From Sulfitobacter sp. HNIBRBA3233 (lineage in GTDB: Bacteria; Pseudomonadota; Alphaproteobacteria; Rhodobacterales; Rhodobacteraceae), in contig NZ_JBEFLP010000001.1 of assembly GCF_040149665.1 (NCBI RefSeq), positions 1-64,000 on the forward strand: a DNA stretch of 64,000 nt, in the 5' to 3' direction. Positions within the stretch are counted from its first letter, which is position 1; every line of letters starts with the position of its first letter. Below the pieces are notes generated by a model. It searched no databases. It was not told where the DNA came from and saw nothing but the letters and a program-made list of their open reading frames with translations. Both the position numbers and the translations under genes were made by a program. Below are positions 52,299-61,612 of the stretch, one piece after another.

Positions 52299-52997
52299 CT
52301 AGAGCTTGATCGGGTGCATCACCTGCGGCTCGATCACTGTTGTGCCCGGCAGCACGCCCGACGACAGCTTTTCTGCCGATTGCTCCAGCGCGCCGAAGGT
52401 GCGGTAGTGGCAGGGGATCACGACGCGGAAATCGAAATACTTCCGTGCCGCGAAGGCCGCCATTTCCATATCCATGGTAAAGTGGCCGCCGGCAGAGAGG
52501 ATGCCGATATCGGGTTTGTAGTATTCGCCGATCCACGCCATGTCTGCCATCAGGCCGGTATCGCCCGAAATGTAGATACAGCGGCCCTTGCCGCGCAGGA
52601 TAAATCCGCTTTCGTTGCCCATGTACCGCTTCGCGCCCTCCACATCGATGCTCGACGAATGGCTGGCGGGGACCATGCTGACGCTCACGCTGTCGCCCAG
52701 CGAAATCGTCCCGCCCATGTTGAAGGCCTGGCCCTCGGTCGCGCCGAGCCCGTGAAGGTGCTGGGCAAGCTCGACCATGCCCGATACCGGCGCACCGGTG
52801 TCTTTCGACACCTCGACGATATCGGCGGTGTGGTCGAAATGCCCGTGGGTGACGAGGATATGGGTCGCTCCGGTGGTCGCGGCGGTGTGCTGCTCTTCGT
52901 CGAGCATGGGATTGCCGTTAAGCCACGGATCGACCAGCACGACCTGATCCTCGATCTCGATGCGGAAAGAGCCGTGGCCAAGCCAGATGATATTCAT
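52299..52997 (-). CDS. UPF0173-family metal-dependent hydrolase
   Basis: This 232-residue MBL-fold protein opens MNIIWLGHGSFRIEIEDQVV and carries the metal motif HGHFDH at 51-56. YISGDTGLMADM and the C-terminal IPCHYRTFG supply the further Asp and His ligands. Length and the GHGSFRIE opening fit UPF0173 (UlaG-like) proteins, whose substrates are unknown. It is cytoplasmic. It lies 58 bp downstream of the NAD(P)-binding gene's start on the same strand and is divergent from gatC. Confidence 0.9.
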   Translation of the reverse strand: MNIIWLGHGSFRIEIEDQVVLVDPWLNGNPMLDEEQHTAATTGATHILVTHGHFDHTADIVEVSKDTGAPVSGMVELAQHLHGLGATEGQAFNMGGTISLGDSVSVSMVPASHSSSIDVEGAKRYMGNESGFILRGKGRCIYISGDTGLMADMAWIGEYYKPDIGILSAGGHFTMDMEMAAFAARKYFDFRVVIPCHYRTFGALEQSAEKLSSGVLPGTTVIEPQVMHPIKL

Positions 52998-53238
52998 GTG
53001 CAGGATCTCCTGTGCGCTGTGTTTCTTAAGCTCGGGACAGGATAGACGAGTTGAGCCGCGTGGCGAGGGGGCGAGGGGTGTTTTTTGCGCTCTCTCGCGG
53101 ATCGGGGGGCGGCGCTGGGCGCCCGTTTGCACGCCATGGTGGCGGTTTTCGCGGCGATGCGGCCGCTGGGGCGGCCTGCCGACTTGCGGGCCGCGTGGCA
53201 TGGGGGTAGACGATCCAGAGCACTGAGAGGGGACGCCC

Positions 53239-53526
53239 ATGTCGATTGATGAAACCACCGCAGCCCGCGTGGCGAAACTTGCCCGCATCAAGGTCGAGCC
53301 GGACGCGCTGCCCGCGCTCGCGCAGGAGTTCAACACGATCCTGGGCTTTATCGAACAGCTGGCCGAAGTGGATATCGAGGGCGTCGAGCCGATGACAGCG
53401 GTGACCCCGCAGCGCCTGACCAAGCGCACGGACGAAGTGACGGACGGCAACCAGCAGGACGCTGTGCTCAAGAATGCACCGGACGCGCGCGAGGGGTTCT
53501 TCGCGGTGCCCAAAGTGGTCGAGTGA
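53239..53526 (+). CDS. gatC: Aspartyl/glutamyl-tRNA amidotransferase subunit C
   Basis: This 95-residue protein matches GatC in length and order: TAARVAKLARIKV at the start, EFNTILGFIEQLAEVDIEGVEP in the middle and REGFFAVPKVVE at the end. It stabilises the GatAB amidotransferase that makes Asn-tRNA and Gln-tRNA by transamidation, the usual route in Alphaproteobacteria. The start follows GAGAGGGG. gatA follows 36 bp later; gatB is not in the window. Confidence 0.96.
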   Translation: MSIDETTAARVAKLARIKVEPDALPALAQEFNTILGFIEQLAEVDIEGVEPMTAVTPQRLTKRTDEVTDGNQQDAVLKNAPDAREGFFAVPKVVE

Positions 53527-53562
53527 TCGGCGCGCGCGCCAAGCTTTACAGGACAGATTGAC

Positions 53563-55053
53563 ATGACGGAACTGAACAAACTGGGTCTGGCCGAGGCACG
53601 CGATGCGTTGCGCAGCGGCGACACCACGTCGCGCGAATTGACCGAAGCCTGCCTGAAGGCGATCGAGGGCGCGGGCGCGCTCAACGCCTTCGTGCACCAC
53701 ACGCCGGAAATCGCGATGGAGCGCGCGGTGCAGGCCGATGAGCGCCTGAAAGGCAGCGAAGAGGCCCCGGCCATGTGCGGGCTGCCCATCGGGATCAAGG
53801 ATCTTTTCTGCACCAAGGGTGTCCCGAGCCAGGCGGCAAGCCGCATCCTCGAAGGGTTCCGCCCCGAATACGAATCCACCGTCAGCCAGAAACTCATGGA
53901 CAGCGGTGCCGTGATGCTGGGCAAGCTCAACATGGACGAATTCGCCATGGGCTCGTCGAACGAGACATCGGTCTACGGCAACGCCGTGAATCCATGGCGT
54001 CGTGGCAACGAGGATACGGCACTCACACCCGGCGGCTCTTCGGGCGGCTCCGCATCCGCCGTGGCGGCGGATCTGTGCCTTGCGGCAACCGGCACCGATA
54101 CGGGCGGCTCCATTCGCCAGCCCGCCGCCTTCACCGGCACTGTCGGGATCAAGCCGACCTACGGGCGCTGTTCGCGCTGGGGCGTGGTCGCCTTTGCCTC
54201 CTCGCTCGATCAGGCCGGACCGATGACCAAATCCGTCCGCGACGCCGCCATCATGCTCGAGGCGATGTGCGGGCACGACCCCAAGGACAGCACCAGCGCC
54301 GATCTGGCGGTCCCGGATTTCGAAGCGGCGCTCACCGGTGACATCCGCGGCAAGCGGATCGGCATCCCGCGCGAATACCGCATGGACGGCATGCCGGACG
54401 AGATCGAAAAGCTGTGGCAGGACGGCATCGCGATGATGAAGGACGCTGGCGCCGAGATCGTGGATATCTCGCTGCCGCACACGAAATACGCGCTGCCCGC
54501 CTACTATGTGATCGCCCCGGCCGAGGCCTCCTCGAACCTCGCGCGCTACGACGGCGTGCGCTACGGACGCCGCGCGCGCATCGATCAGGGCGACGGCATC
54601 ACCGAGATGTACGAAAAAACCCGCGCCGAAGGTTTCGGCGCCGAGGTCCAGCGCCGCGTGATGGTGGGCACCTATGTGCTCTCCGCAGGGTTTTACGATG
54701 CCTATTACAACCGCGCCCGCAAGGTGCGCACGCTGATCAAGAAAGACTTCGACGATGTTTTCGCCGACGGGATCGACAGCATCCTGACACCGGCCACCCC
54801 CTCGGCGGCTTTCGCTCTGGGCGAGATGGTCGATGCGGACCCGATCCAGATGTATCTCAACGATGTGTTCACGGTGACGGTCAACCTTGCCGGGCTGCCC
54901 GGTATCGCGGTGCCCACGGGGCAGGATTCCAAGGGGCTGCCATTGGGTCTGCAACTGATCGGCCGCCCGTGGGAAGAGGCCGATCTGCTGTCTTCCGCCT
55001 ATGCGCTGGAACGCGCGGCGGGGTTTGTGGCCAAGCCCGAGAAATGGTGGTAA
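53563..55053 (+). CDS. gatA: Asp-tRNA(Asn)/Glu-tRNA(Gln) amidotransferase subunit A
   Basis: This 496-residue amidase-signature enzyme has the catalytic triad: Lys79 in [10 protein letters not shown], the cis-Ser in [10 protein letters not shown] at 157-166 and nucleophile Ser183 in [12 protein letters not shown]. It hydrolyses glutamine to supply ammonia to GatB. Length and the C-terminal [17 protein letters not shown] fit GatA. It is cotranscribed with gatC. A lipoprotein gene of unrelated function follows after 37 bp. Confidence 0.96.
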   Translation: MTELNKLGLAEARDALRSGDTTSRELTEACLKAIEGAGALNAFVHHTPEIAMERAVQADERLKGSEEAPAMCGLPIGIKDLFCTKGVPSQAASRILEGFRPEYESTVSQKLMDSGAVMLGKLNMDEFAMGSSNETSVYGNAVNPWRRGNEDTALTPGGSSGGSASAVAADLCLAATGTDTGGSIRQPAAFTGTVGIKPTYGRCSRWGVVAFASSLDQAGPMTKSVRDAAIMLEAMCGHDPKDSTSADLAVPDFEAALTGDIRGKRIGIPREYRMDGMPDEIEKLWQDGIAMMKDAGAEIVDISLPHTKYALPAYYVIAPAEASSNLARYDGVRYGRRARIDQGDGITEMYEKTRAEGFGAEVQRRVMVGTYVLSAGFYDAYYNRARKVRTLIKKDFDDVFADGIDSILTPATPSAAFALGEMVDADPIQMYLNDVFTVTVNLAGLPGIAVPTGQDSKGLPLGLQLIGRPWEEADLLSSAYALERAAGFVAKPEKWW

Positions 55054-55090
55054 AACCCCGCGATCGTGACATGAATTGCAGGCAGTATAG

Positions 55091-55828
55091 ATGATGTATC
55101 GTTCTTTCGCGGGTTTGTGCGCTGTTGCCCTGTTGAGCGCCTGCCAACCGGCGCCACCCGATGACACCCGTTTTGGCGTGGGCTTTGACCAGACCTTTGA
55201 TGCGCAGCGCGCGAACCGTGACGCGGCACTGGCCGGGACCGGTGTGCCGCCCGCGCCGGGCGTAAGCGCACAGCCCCTGCCGGCGCCCGGCTCCGCCGAG
55301 GCGACAGCGGCTGAAACCTCCGCCATTCTGGCGCGCACCGCCAATCAGGACGCATCCGCCCGCGCGGCGGCGCTGAACTCCGGCGTTCCACCGGTAGAGG
55401 CCGCCCCCGGAAACCCGCCCCCTGCTGTGGTCGACAGCAACACAGGCATCAGCCGCGAGAACAACTTCGACGCGGTGTCGAGCCAGCGCAGCATCGACGC
55501 CGATGCCGCGCGCGTCGCCGCGAACCGTGCGCAATATACGGTGATCCCGCCCACTGCCTTGCCCGAGCGGACCAGTGCAGGCCCCAATATCGTGGCCTAC
55601 GCTCTGCAAACATCGCATCCGGTCGGCACGAAGCTCTACAGCCGGTTCAGCCTGAATGCGTCGGGCAAATACAATCGCAACTGCGGTCAGTACCGGCACC
55701 AGGACCAGGCGCAGATCGCCTTTCTCGAAGCGGGCGGGCCCGAGCGTGACCCCAAGGGGATGGACCCCGACGGCGACGGCTATGCCTGCACATGGGATCC
55801 GACGATCTACCGCAACGTGAACGGCTGA
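55091..55828 (+). CDS. Predicted lipoprotein with C-terminal excalibur-like calcium-binding motif
   Basis: This 245-residue protein has a signal peptide and lipobox (LLSAC, Cys18). A low-complexity Ala/Pro-rich central stretch follows. The C-terminal segment NRNCGQYRHQDQAQIAFLEAGGP, ending DPKGMDPDGDGYACTWDP, has the DxDxDGxxC pattern of excalibur domains, which bind calcium. Such proteins are common in Rhodobacterales next to gatA or cell-wall genes; function is unknown. An amidase gene follows directly, 1 bp after the stop. Confidence 0.82.
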   Translation: MMYRSFAGLCAVALLSACQPAPPDDTRFGVGFDQTFDAQRANRDAALAGTGVPPAPGVSAQPLPAPGSAEATAAETSAILARTANQDASARAAALNSGVPPVEAAPGNPPPAVVDSNTGISRENNFDAVSSQRSIDADAARVAANRAQYTVIPPTALPERTSAGPNIVAYALQTSHPVGTKLYSRFSLNASGKYNRNCGQYRHQDQAQIAFLEAGGPERDPKGMDPDGDGYACTWDPTIYRNVNG

Positions 55829-55829
55829 T

Positions 55830-56471
55830 TTGATCGGGATCGAAGAACGGCCGTCGCCCAACTGCGGCGCACGGCGCGATGGGTTGCAGCCCGAACTCGT
55901 GGTCATCCACTATACCGCCATGGAAAGCGCCGAAGCGGCGCTGGATCGCCTGTGCGATCAGCAGGCCGAGGTTTCGGCGCATTACCTCATCACCCTGTCC
56001 GGCAAGGTGGTCCGCCTTGTGGACGAAGCGCAGCGCGCGTGGCACGCGGGTGCGGGCCACTGGTGCGGCGCGGGGGATGTGAATTCCCGCTCCATCGGGA
56101 TCGAGCTTGACAATCGCGGCACGCACCCTTTTCCCGCCGCGCAGATGGATGCGCTTTGCGCGCTTCTGGGCGGTGTGATGGCGCGGTGGGATATTCCCGC
56201 CGGTGGCGTCATCGGCCATTCCGATATGGCGCCGGGCCGCAAGGTGGATCCCGGCCCGCGGTTTGACTGGGGGCGGCTCGAACGCTGCGGGCTTGCGGCG
56301 CCCGCGAAATCCGTCGCACCGCAGGAGATCGGAGAGGACAGTTTCCGCGCCGCGGCGCGGGAGGCGGGCTATACCGCCGATGTCGCCTTCGATGTCCTGC
56401 TTGCCGCTGTCCGGCTCAGGCGTGCGCCCTGGCGCCGTGGCCCGCTGACGGTGGATGACTACCGGTTTTAG
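55830..56471 (+). CDS. N-acetylmuramoyl-L-alanine amidase (AmpD-type)
   Basis: This 213-residue protein has the amidase_2 zinc ligands: His in VVIHYTAMESAEAAL, the His pair region RAWHAGAGHWCGAGDVN, and HSDMAPGRKVDPGPRFDW, whose His and Asp complete the site. SIGIELDNRG is typical. There is no signal peptide, so it may act on cytoplasmic anhydro-muropeptides like AmpD, or be released by another route. The start is a TTG at 55830, one base after the preceding stop; no clear ribosome site is seen, so coupling is likely. Confidence 0.88.
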   Translation: MIGIEERPSPNCGARRDGLQPELVVIHYTAMESAEAALDRLCDQQAEVSAHYLITLSGKVVRLVDEAQRAWHAGAGHWCGAGDVNSRSIGIELDNRGTHPFPAAQMDALCALLGGVMARWDIPAGGVIGHSDMAPGRKVDPGPRFDWGRLERCGLAAPAKSVAPQEIGEDSFRAAAREAGYTADVAFDVLLAAVRLRRAPWRRGPLTVDDYRF

Positions 56472-56483
56472 ACGCCTTGCCCA

Positions 56484-56512
56484 TTGACCGCGCGCGGCCC
56501 GCGGCATAGGCG
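56484..56512 (+). promoter_or_regulatory. Promoter of RNase P RNA
   Basis: TTGACC (56484-56489), a 17-bp spacer and TAGGCG (56507-56512) place a start at about 56520, where the RNA's first helix begins. The -10 is weak, as often in Rhodobacterales. Confidence 0.45.
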
Positions 56513-56519
56513 ATGCCCT

Positions 56520-56946
56520 GTGCGGAAGGCTGGATGGTCGCTGCGTTCTTGCGGGCAACCGCAGGCGCGGAGGAAAGTCCGGACTCCAGGAAGAGACGGT
56601 GCCGGGTAACGCCCGGGCGGGGTAACCCGACGGAGAGCGCCACAGAAATGAAACCGCCCGTGGAACAGGTCACGTGAGTGAAACCGGCCAGGGGTAAGGG
56701 TGAAACGGTGGGGTAAGAGCCCACCGCGCCGCTGGCAACAGGGGCGGCAGGGCAAGCCCCACCGGGAGCAATGCCAAATAGGGACCGCGCGCCCGATGCC
56801 TTCGGGCTAAGGGCGGGGCCGCTTTCGCCCCAGCAGGTCCGGGTTGGCAGCTAGAGGCGCGTCGGTAACGGCGGGCCAAGATGAATGACCATCCAGAGAG
56901 GTCTTCGGGCCTTTTGGACAGAATCCGGCTTACAGGCTTTCCGCAC
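56520..56946 (+). ncRNA. rnpB: RNase P RNA (bacterial type A)
   Basis: The roughly 427-nt RNA is closed by GTGCGGAAGGC at the 5' end pairing with the segment ending CTTTCCGCAC at the 3' end (helix P1). Conserved P4/J3-4 strands are seen: the 5' GAGGAAAGTCCGG (56570-56582) and the 3' ACAGAATCCGGCTTA segment (56918-56932). The internal GTAAGGGTGAAACGGTGGGGTAAGAG block (56692-56717) is universal. It is the catalytic component that matures tRNA 5' ends. A terminator follows at 56951. Exact ends are uncertain by a few bases. Confidence 0.96.
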
Positions 56947-56950
56947 GCTT

Positions 56951-56972
56951 CACGCCCGAAGGGCGTGGTTTT
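56951..56972 (+). terminator. Terminator of RNase P RNA
   Basis: CACGCCC, GAA, GGGCGTG and then GTTTT form a compact Rho-independent terminator 4 bp after the RNase P RNA end. Confidence 0.75.
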
Positions 56973-57038
56973 GCGCGGGTTCGGGGGGCGAAACCGTAAA
57001 TTTCGCACGGCTTGCGCCTTTGCGGGCGCCGACAGGGG

Positions 57039-57066
57039 TTGACTCGGCCCTTGGCAGCGGTAGAAC
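57039..57066 (+). promoter_or_regulatory. Putative promoter of rpmG
   Basis: TTGACT (57039-57044), a 16-bp spacer and TAGAAC (57061-57066) lie 65 bp before the rpmG start. The match to consensus is moderate and the spacing slightly short. Confidence 0.4.
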
Positions 57067-57130
57067 GCAGCTTCAAAGGATTTCGGGCGTGTGTGCCACA
57101 TCGGGCCGCCGCCGCACAGGAGAAGATAAG

Positions 57131-57298
57131 ATGGCAAAGCCAACCACGATCAAGATCCGTCTGAACTCGTCCGCGGGCACAGGCCACTTCTACGTCACAA
57201 AGAAAAACGCGCGTACCATGACCGAGAAAATGGTCATCAAGAAATACGACCCCGTCGCGCGCAAGCACGTGGAATACAAGGAAGGCAAGATCAAGTAA
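57131..57298 (+). CDS. rpmG: 50S ribosomal protein L33
   Basis: This 55-residue protein has the L33 pattern: [20 protein letters not shown], then [14 protein letters not shown], then [19 protein letters not shown]. It lacks the zinc-binding Cys set, so it is the zinc-free (C-minus) form usual in Alphaproteobacteria. An AGGAGAAG site precedes the ATG. The gene has its own promoter and a strong terminator, downstream of the RNase P RNA gene. Confidence 0.97.
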   Translation: MAKPTTIKIRLNSSAGTGHFYVTKKNARTMTEKMVIKKYDPVARKHVEYKEGKIK

Positions 57299-57322
57299 GA
57301 TCGCCTTTCGACCGGAGTTTTG

Positions 57323-57351
57323 AAAAGCCGCGCAGCTCTGCGCGGCTTTTT
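57323..57351 (+). terminator. Rho-independent terminator after rpmG
   Basis: A 12-13 bp stem (AAAAGCCGCGCA against TGCGCGGCTTTT, tiny loop) runs directly into TTTTT and a further T-rich run. It is the best terminator in the window. Confidence 0.92.
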
Positions 57352-57469
57352 GCTTTTTGGGGGATGTGGTGCCGGACGCCGGCCGTGGTTCTGGTGGCGA
57401 TGGCGGATATGAGTTTAAGGGCAAAATGGAGAAGGGCGCGGCGGGCGGGGGGCGCCCTTGCTGGCGGGG

Positions 57470-57778
57470 TCAGCGATGCTCCGGGGGCACCTCGCGCAGC
57501 TGTGCGCTGAATGCCGCGATCTGATCGGCGCTCCATCTGAGGCTGCGCCGCCTTGTGCCAGCGGGATCGTGGCCGAGGCCGGTGGTCGGGCGGTGGGCGG
57601 TCCTGGGGCGGATCGGGCGCGGGGCGAAGCCGCCGCCGCAATTGGGGCAGACATTGTGCAGGACCTGCGCCACGCAATCGGCGCAGAAGGTGCATTCATA
57701 GCTGCAGATACGCGCAAGATCGCTGTCAGGGGGCAGATCGCGGTCACAGCTTTCACAATTCGGTCTGAGTTCGAGCAT
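57470..57778 (-). CDS. DUF1272 zinc-binding protein
   Basis: This 102-residue protein begins MLELRPNCESCDRDLPPDS and continues CSYECTFCADCVA, then HNVCPNCGGGF, giving the Cys pattern of DUF1272, a probable two-zinc fold. The C-terminal extension, rich in Arg and Pro (PRPIRPRTAHRPTTGLGHD), is longer than the usual 60-90 residue domain. Its function is not established. It is separated from the upstream Bax-inhibitor gene by a terminator on this strand. Confidence 0.85.
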   Translation of the reverse strand: MLELRPNCESCDRDLPPDSDLARICSYECTFCADCVAQVLHNVCPNCGGGFAPRPIRPRTAHRPTTGLGHDPAGTRRRSLRWSADQIAAFSAQLREVPPEHR

Positions 57779-57802
57779 CTGGGTACCTTCTGTGGATTAA
57801 CG

Positions 57803-57831
57803 AAAAAAGCCGCCCGGTGAGGGGCGGCTTT
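57803..57831 (-). terminator. Rho-independent terminator of the Bax-inhibitor-1 family gene
   Basis: On the minus strand AAAGCCGCCC, CTCACC, GGGCGGCTTT and a T run form a strong hairpin, 25 bp after that gene's stop codon. Confidence 0.85.
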
Positions 57832-57855
57832 GGCTGTCTTTACTCCGCTGCGAGG

Positions 57856-58632
57856 TTACTCGCGATTGCCAAGCAGCTGCAGCAGGAACATGAACATGTT
57901 GATGAAGTCCAGGTAGAGCCGCAGGGCGCCCATGATGGCAGCCTTGCCCAGCCATTCGCTGTCACCGTGCTGCGCATGGGCGATATACTCTGTCTTGATC
58001 TGCTGCGTGTCGTAGGCGGTCAGGCCCGCGAAGATCAGAACACCGATCGCCGAGATCGCGAAGGTCAAGGCGGGGTTGGGGAAGAAGATGCTCACGATGG
58101 AGGCGATGATCAGCCCGATCACACCCATGATCAGGAAGCTGCCCCATGCGGAGATATCCTTCTTCGTGGTGTAGCCCCAGAGCGAGAGGCCCGCGAAGGC
58201 GATGGAGGTGATCAGGAACACCTGCACGATCGAGAAACCGGTATAGACCAGGAAGATCGAGCTGATGGACAGGCCCATGACCAGCGCGAAGGCGTAGAAT
58301 ACGACCTGCGCAGTGGCCGCCGACATGCGGTTGATCGCGGCACCGAAGCCGAAGACGAACGCGAGAGGTGCGAACATGATGACCCACTTCAGCGGCGACG
58401 CGTAGATCGCGTAACCGAGGGACGTCAGATATTGCCCTTCACGCAGCTGTACCGATGCGGCAGCAGGATCCGATGTCACTGCAAGACCGGAAATCGCCCA
58501 GGCGGCGGCGAAGGTAATCAACATGCCTACGGACATCGTGCCGTAGACTTTGCTCATATGTGCGCGCAGGCCCTCATCAATCGCGGCTGTGCGGCTTCCG
58601 GCACGCGTCCGGATTGTATTCACGTCTGCCAT
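57856..58632 (-). CDS. Bax inhibitor-1 / YccA-family membrane protein
   Basis: This 258-residue protein has seven predicted hydrophobic segments, for example MLITFAAAWAISGLAVT and WVIMFAPLAFVFGFGAAI, then FLLQLLGNRE at the end. The family pattern GLTAYDTQQIKTEY near residue 215 holds the conserved Asp pair region that forms the pH-sensing di-aspartyl site. Members are calcium-leak or protease-modulating proteins (YccA interacts with FtsH). The start follows a GGGAGAA site. It is a monocistronic unit with its own terminator. Confidence 0.92.
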   Translation of the reverse strand: MADVNTIRTRAGSRTAAIDEGLRAHMSKVYGTMSVGMLITFAAAWAISGLAVTSDPAAASVQLREGQYLTSLGYAIYASPLKWVIMFAPLAFVFGFGAAINRMSAATAQVVFYAFALVMGLSISSIFLVYTGFSIVQVFLITSIAFAGLSLWGYTTKKDISAWGSFLIMGVIGLIIASIVSIFFPNPALTFAISAIGVLIFAGLTAYDTQQIKTEYIAHAQHGDSEWLGKAAIMGALRLYLDFINMFMFLLQLLGNRE

Positions 58633-59065
58633 CTAGTTCTCCCTAAAGCTGGACCGCAGGCGGAACGCACTGCGGCTTCGCCTAGTATATCGGAAGAGAC
58701 CCCTGTCTTTTCAAGCCTCTTCGGTGTGGTTTCGCCCCGGTGCTGGCACCGCGAATGGACGGGTGGGGCCCGCATAGTCCGCTTTGCCTGTTTTCGGGGC
58801 TGTTCCGGGGCCGATTGGACGCCTCGACTGCAATCGCGGCGCAGAGCGGCCACGGTGCATCTGCTGCGGGCAAGCGATGCCTGATCACTGTCCATGATGT
58901 GGTTTATTTCTTTGAAAACAAGCCGTTTCGACGCATGTGCCGTGGCAGGCCCTCAGACATCCGTCATATTTTCGACCGGATGCATGCGTCCGATTGATCT
59001 CTGGCACCGGTCAAAACATAATCAAATCGAATGTATATTGCGAAAGAAATCACGGGTTTTGATGA
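58633..59065. other. Divergent intergenic region with no supported gene
   Basis: The 433 bases separate the starts of two divergent genes, the Bax-inhibitor gene (minus) and a LysR gene (plus). AT-rich stretches at 58685-58710 and 58910-59060 are the likely promoter areas. Frames inside are short, overlapping and without ribosome sites. LysR autoregulation sites should lie near 59010-59060, but no clear dyad was fixed. Confidence 0.5.
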
Positions 59066-59917
59066 ATGCGGAATCTTGATCTTGCGACCCTGCGCTCTTT
59101 CGTCGCTGTCGCCGAAACAGGCGGTGTGACCCGCGCGGCGCGTTTCCTGCATCTGACACAGTCGGCGGTGTCGATGCAGCTCAAGCGGTTGGAAAACGTT
59201 CTGGACGCGGAACTGCTCGACCGCAGCGGTCGCACGATCGCGTTGACCACGTCGGGAGAGCAGCTGTTGGCCTACGCGCGGCGGATGATTGCGCTGAACG
59301 ACGAGGCGATCACTCACCTGTCCACCCGCAGCCATAGCGGCACGCTTCGTCTGGGGGTTCCGCATGATATCGTCTATCCCGCTATTCCGCGCGTTCTGAG
59401 GCAGTTCAACGCGGCATTCCCGGGAGTTCGGGTGGTTCTGGAAAGCAGCCACACCCGCGTCCTGCAGGAGATGTTCGGCCGGGGCGAGTGTGACATCATC
59501 CTGACGACGGAAACCGACATCGGCAACGGCGGGCGAACGCTGGCCAAGCGTCCGCTCGACTGGGTCGGGGCACCGGGTGGCGCGGCGTGGCGCCAGAGGC
59601 CGCTCAACATCGCGTTCTGGCGCATGTGCCTTTTCCGGTCCTCGGTGATCGGTGCTCTGGATGCGGAAGGGATCGCTTGGCAGGTCGCGGCCGAAGCGGA
59701 TAACGACAGCACGATCCACGCGACCGTGGGGGCCGACCTTGCGGTGCACGCGATGATCGAGGGGACGCAGCCGCCGCATCTGGCCCGGATCGAACACGAC
59801 GGCACATTGCCCGATTTGCCGGTGCAGTACATCAACCTCTACAGGCGCGCCGGTGAGCTCGCCGCGTTCGAAACCCGTATGGTAGATTTGCTGGGGGAGG
59901 CGTTCACGTCTGGGTAG
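59066..59917 (+). CDS. LysR-family transcriptional regulator
   Basis: This 283-residue protein has the N-terminal helix-turn-helix (FVAVAETGGVTRAARFLHLT, then SAVSMQLKRLEN) and a type 2 periplasmic-binding effector domain (SGTLRLGVPHDIVYPAIPRVL). The C-terminal part is short, ending after LLGEAFTSG. No divergent metabolic partner is apparent: the neighbouring gene across the 433-bp gap is a Bax-inhibitor protein. Its regulon is unknown. Confidence 0.92.
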   Translation: MRNLDLATLRSFVAVAETGGVTRAARFLHLTQSAVSMQLKRLENVLDAELLDRSGRTIALTTSGEQLLAYARRMIALNDEAITHLSTRSHSGTLRLGVPHDIVYPAIPRVLRQFNAAFPGVRVVLESSHTRVLQEMFGRGECDIILTTETDIGNGGRTLAKRPLDWVGAPGGAAWRQRPLNIAFWRMCLFRSSVIGALDAEGIAWQVAAEADNDSTIHATVGADLAVHAMIEGTQPPHLARIEHDGTLPDLPVQYINLYRRAGELAAFETRMVDLLGEAFTSG

Positions 59918-60315
59918 AGACGGATCCGCGCTAAAACCCTATCGGCGGTTTTTCGCCTATTGCCGGTGGGCCAGCGGGCGTTGGCGCCAGAGGCGCAGGC
60001 GCGACGAAAACGCACGAAGTCCGGATTCGCGATTGGCGGGAAATTTTATTGATAATCTGTGTGATGCCGGGAAAAAGCGGACGCTTTCCCGCTTGGATAT
60101 GCGGATAAAACAACGCCCGATCATGGCGTCTGGTTCCCGGATTTTAGTATTTTTTCGGGCTGCTGCCGATTTTCTCACAAAATTAACACATTGATGAAGG
60201 TGCATGGTATATTATCTACGAAAGGAATTGGGGTGGAGGCGTGGCAAGCAGAGCTGGACATGCAAACACCAGCCGAGGCTGGCCGCCTATTTTTGAAAGT
60301 GAAAGTGAAGTACGA
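59918..60315. other. Intergenic region and leader of the XRE regulator gene
   Basis: The 398 bases contain a weak AAAACC...GGTTTT hairpin at 59933-59953, possibly the end of the LysR transcript. An AT-rich region at 60040-60230 should hold the promoter of the XRE gene. A frame extends upstream of 60316 to a GTG at 60241, but that extension is not protein-like. Confidence 0.45.
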
Positions 60316-60690
60316 ATGCCCCATATCGTTGATACCCATGTTGGTAAGAAGATACGTCAGCGCCGCTGGCTTATCGGTATGACCCAGCAGAAACTGGCAG
60401 AGCTTGTCGGCATCAAGTTCCAGCAGATCCAGAAATACGAGACTGGCGCGAACCGCGTCAGCGCATCCCGGCTCTGGGATATCTCCGAGGCGCTTGGCGT
60501 ACCTGTCTCTTTCTTCTTCGATGGGGTGAATGCCGGCGACGCCGGTGTGGCGCCGAAATCGGACAACCTGCCCGAAGACCTGATCGCGGACAAGGAAGCG
60601 ATGGATCTGGTGCGGTCCTACTACGCGATCCCCGAAAACCAGCGCCGCCGTCTGTTCGAACTCGCACGGGTGCTCAGCGACGTCGCCTGA
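60316..60690 (+). CDS. XRE-family helix-turn-helix regulator
   Basis: This 124-residue protein has an HTH_3 domain at residues 8-62 (HVGKKIRQRRWLIGMTQQKL, then VGIKFQQIQKYETGANRVS). ALGVPVSFFFDGV and a helical C-terminus ending FELARVLSDVA follow. Alphaproteobacterial homologues of this size and pattern are conserved single-copy regulators, often near cell-cycle genes. The MPHIVDTHV start at 60316 agrees with these homologues; a longer start at 60241 is rejected. It is probably autoregulated. Confidence 0.9.
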   Translation: MPHIVDTHVGKKIRQRRWLIGMTQQKLAELVGIKFQQIQKYETGANRVSASRLWDISEALGVPVSFFFDGVNAGDAGVAPKSDNLPEDLIADKEAMDLVRSYYAIPENQRRRLFELARVLSDVA

Positions 60691-60796
60691 CCCCCATGCA
60701 CATCATCTGGTCAGACCGGCACACCCCTGTCCTTTCGGGCGGGGGTTTTGCGTTCGGCCACTTGCGCGACCGGCACTGTGGTGACACCACTTCGGG

Positions 60797-61612
60797 ATGA
60801 AAATTGATCCTGACCTTCTGGGCGAGTTGGAAACAGTCGCCCATCAGATGGCGGATGCAGCCGGTGCTGTGATCCTGCCGTATTTCCGTGCGCCGTCTCT
60901 CGACGCTGAAAACAAGCTGAGCGAGGGTTTCGATCCCGTCACCGTCGCCGATCGCGCGGGCGAGGAGGCGATGCGCGAAGTGCTCGCCCGCCACCGTCCC
61001 GACGACGCGATCTTCGGGGAGGAGGCGGGGCATACACCCGGCAGCAGCGGCCTGACCTGGGTTCTCGATCCCATTGACGGGACGCGGGGGTTCATCTCGG
61101 GGACGCCGACCTGGGGGGTATTGATTGCCGTTGGCGACGCATCCGGGCCGGTGCTGGGCATCGTGGATCAGCCCTATACGGGCGAGCGGTTCATCGGCAC
61201 CCCTGCCGGTGCGGCACTGCTGCGGGCGGGCCAACGCAGGCCCATCCACACGCGCCCGGCGCGCCCGCTGCGCGAGGCGACGGTTTTCACCACCTTCCCC
61301 GAAGTCGGGACCGACATCGAAGGGTCGGCGTTCCGCGCCGTGGCAGAGCGCGCGAATCTGACCCGCTATGGCATGGATTGCTACGCCTACGCGCTGGTTG
61401 CATCGGGGCAGGTGGATCTGGTGATCGAGGCGGGATTGCAGGCCTATGACATCCAGGCCCCCCTGGCGCTGGTTCGCGCGGCGGGAGGCATTGTCACCGA
61501 TTGGCAGGGTGGACCGGCGCACGATGGCGGCCGCGTGATCGCGGCGGCGAACCCACAGATCCACGCCGAGGCGCTGGAGATCCTGCACACCACGCCGGAC
61601 GGCGCGGCGTGA
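60797..61612 (+). CDS. hisN: Inositol-monophosphatase-family phosphatase, HisN-like
   Basis: This 271-residue protein has the metal-binding motifs of the IMPase family: GEEAG at 74-78 and DPIDGTRGF at 91-99, with the later VIEAGLQAYDIQAPLALVRAAGG block. Sequence FDPVTVADRAGEEAMRE and the length fit the HisN histidinol-phosphate phosphatase branch common in Alphaproteobacteria. It could complete histidine synthesis or act as a general sugar-phosphate phosphatase. Its stop overlaps the GTG of a deaminase gene by 4 bp, an unusual partner for HisN, which lowers certainty on role. Confidence 0.8.
   Translation: MKIDPDLLGELETVAHQMADAAGAVILPYFRAPSLDAENKLSEGFDPVTVADRAGEEAMREVLARHRPDDAIFGEEAGHTPGSSGLTWVLDPIDGTRGFISGTPTWGVLIAVGDASGPVLGIVDQPYTGERFIGTPAGAALLRAGQRRPIHTRPARPLREATVFTTFPEVGTDIEGSAFRAVAERANLTRYGMDCYAYALVASGQVDLVIEAGLQAYDIQAPLALVRAAGGIVTDWQGGPAHDGGRVIAAANPQIHAEALEILHTTPDGAA

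Noticed and set aside
53026..55344. 772-codon minus-strand frame
   Set aside because: It runs opposite gatC and gatA, two unmistakable housekeeping genes.
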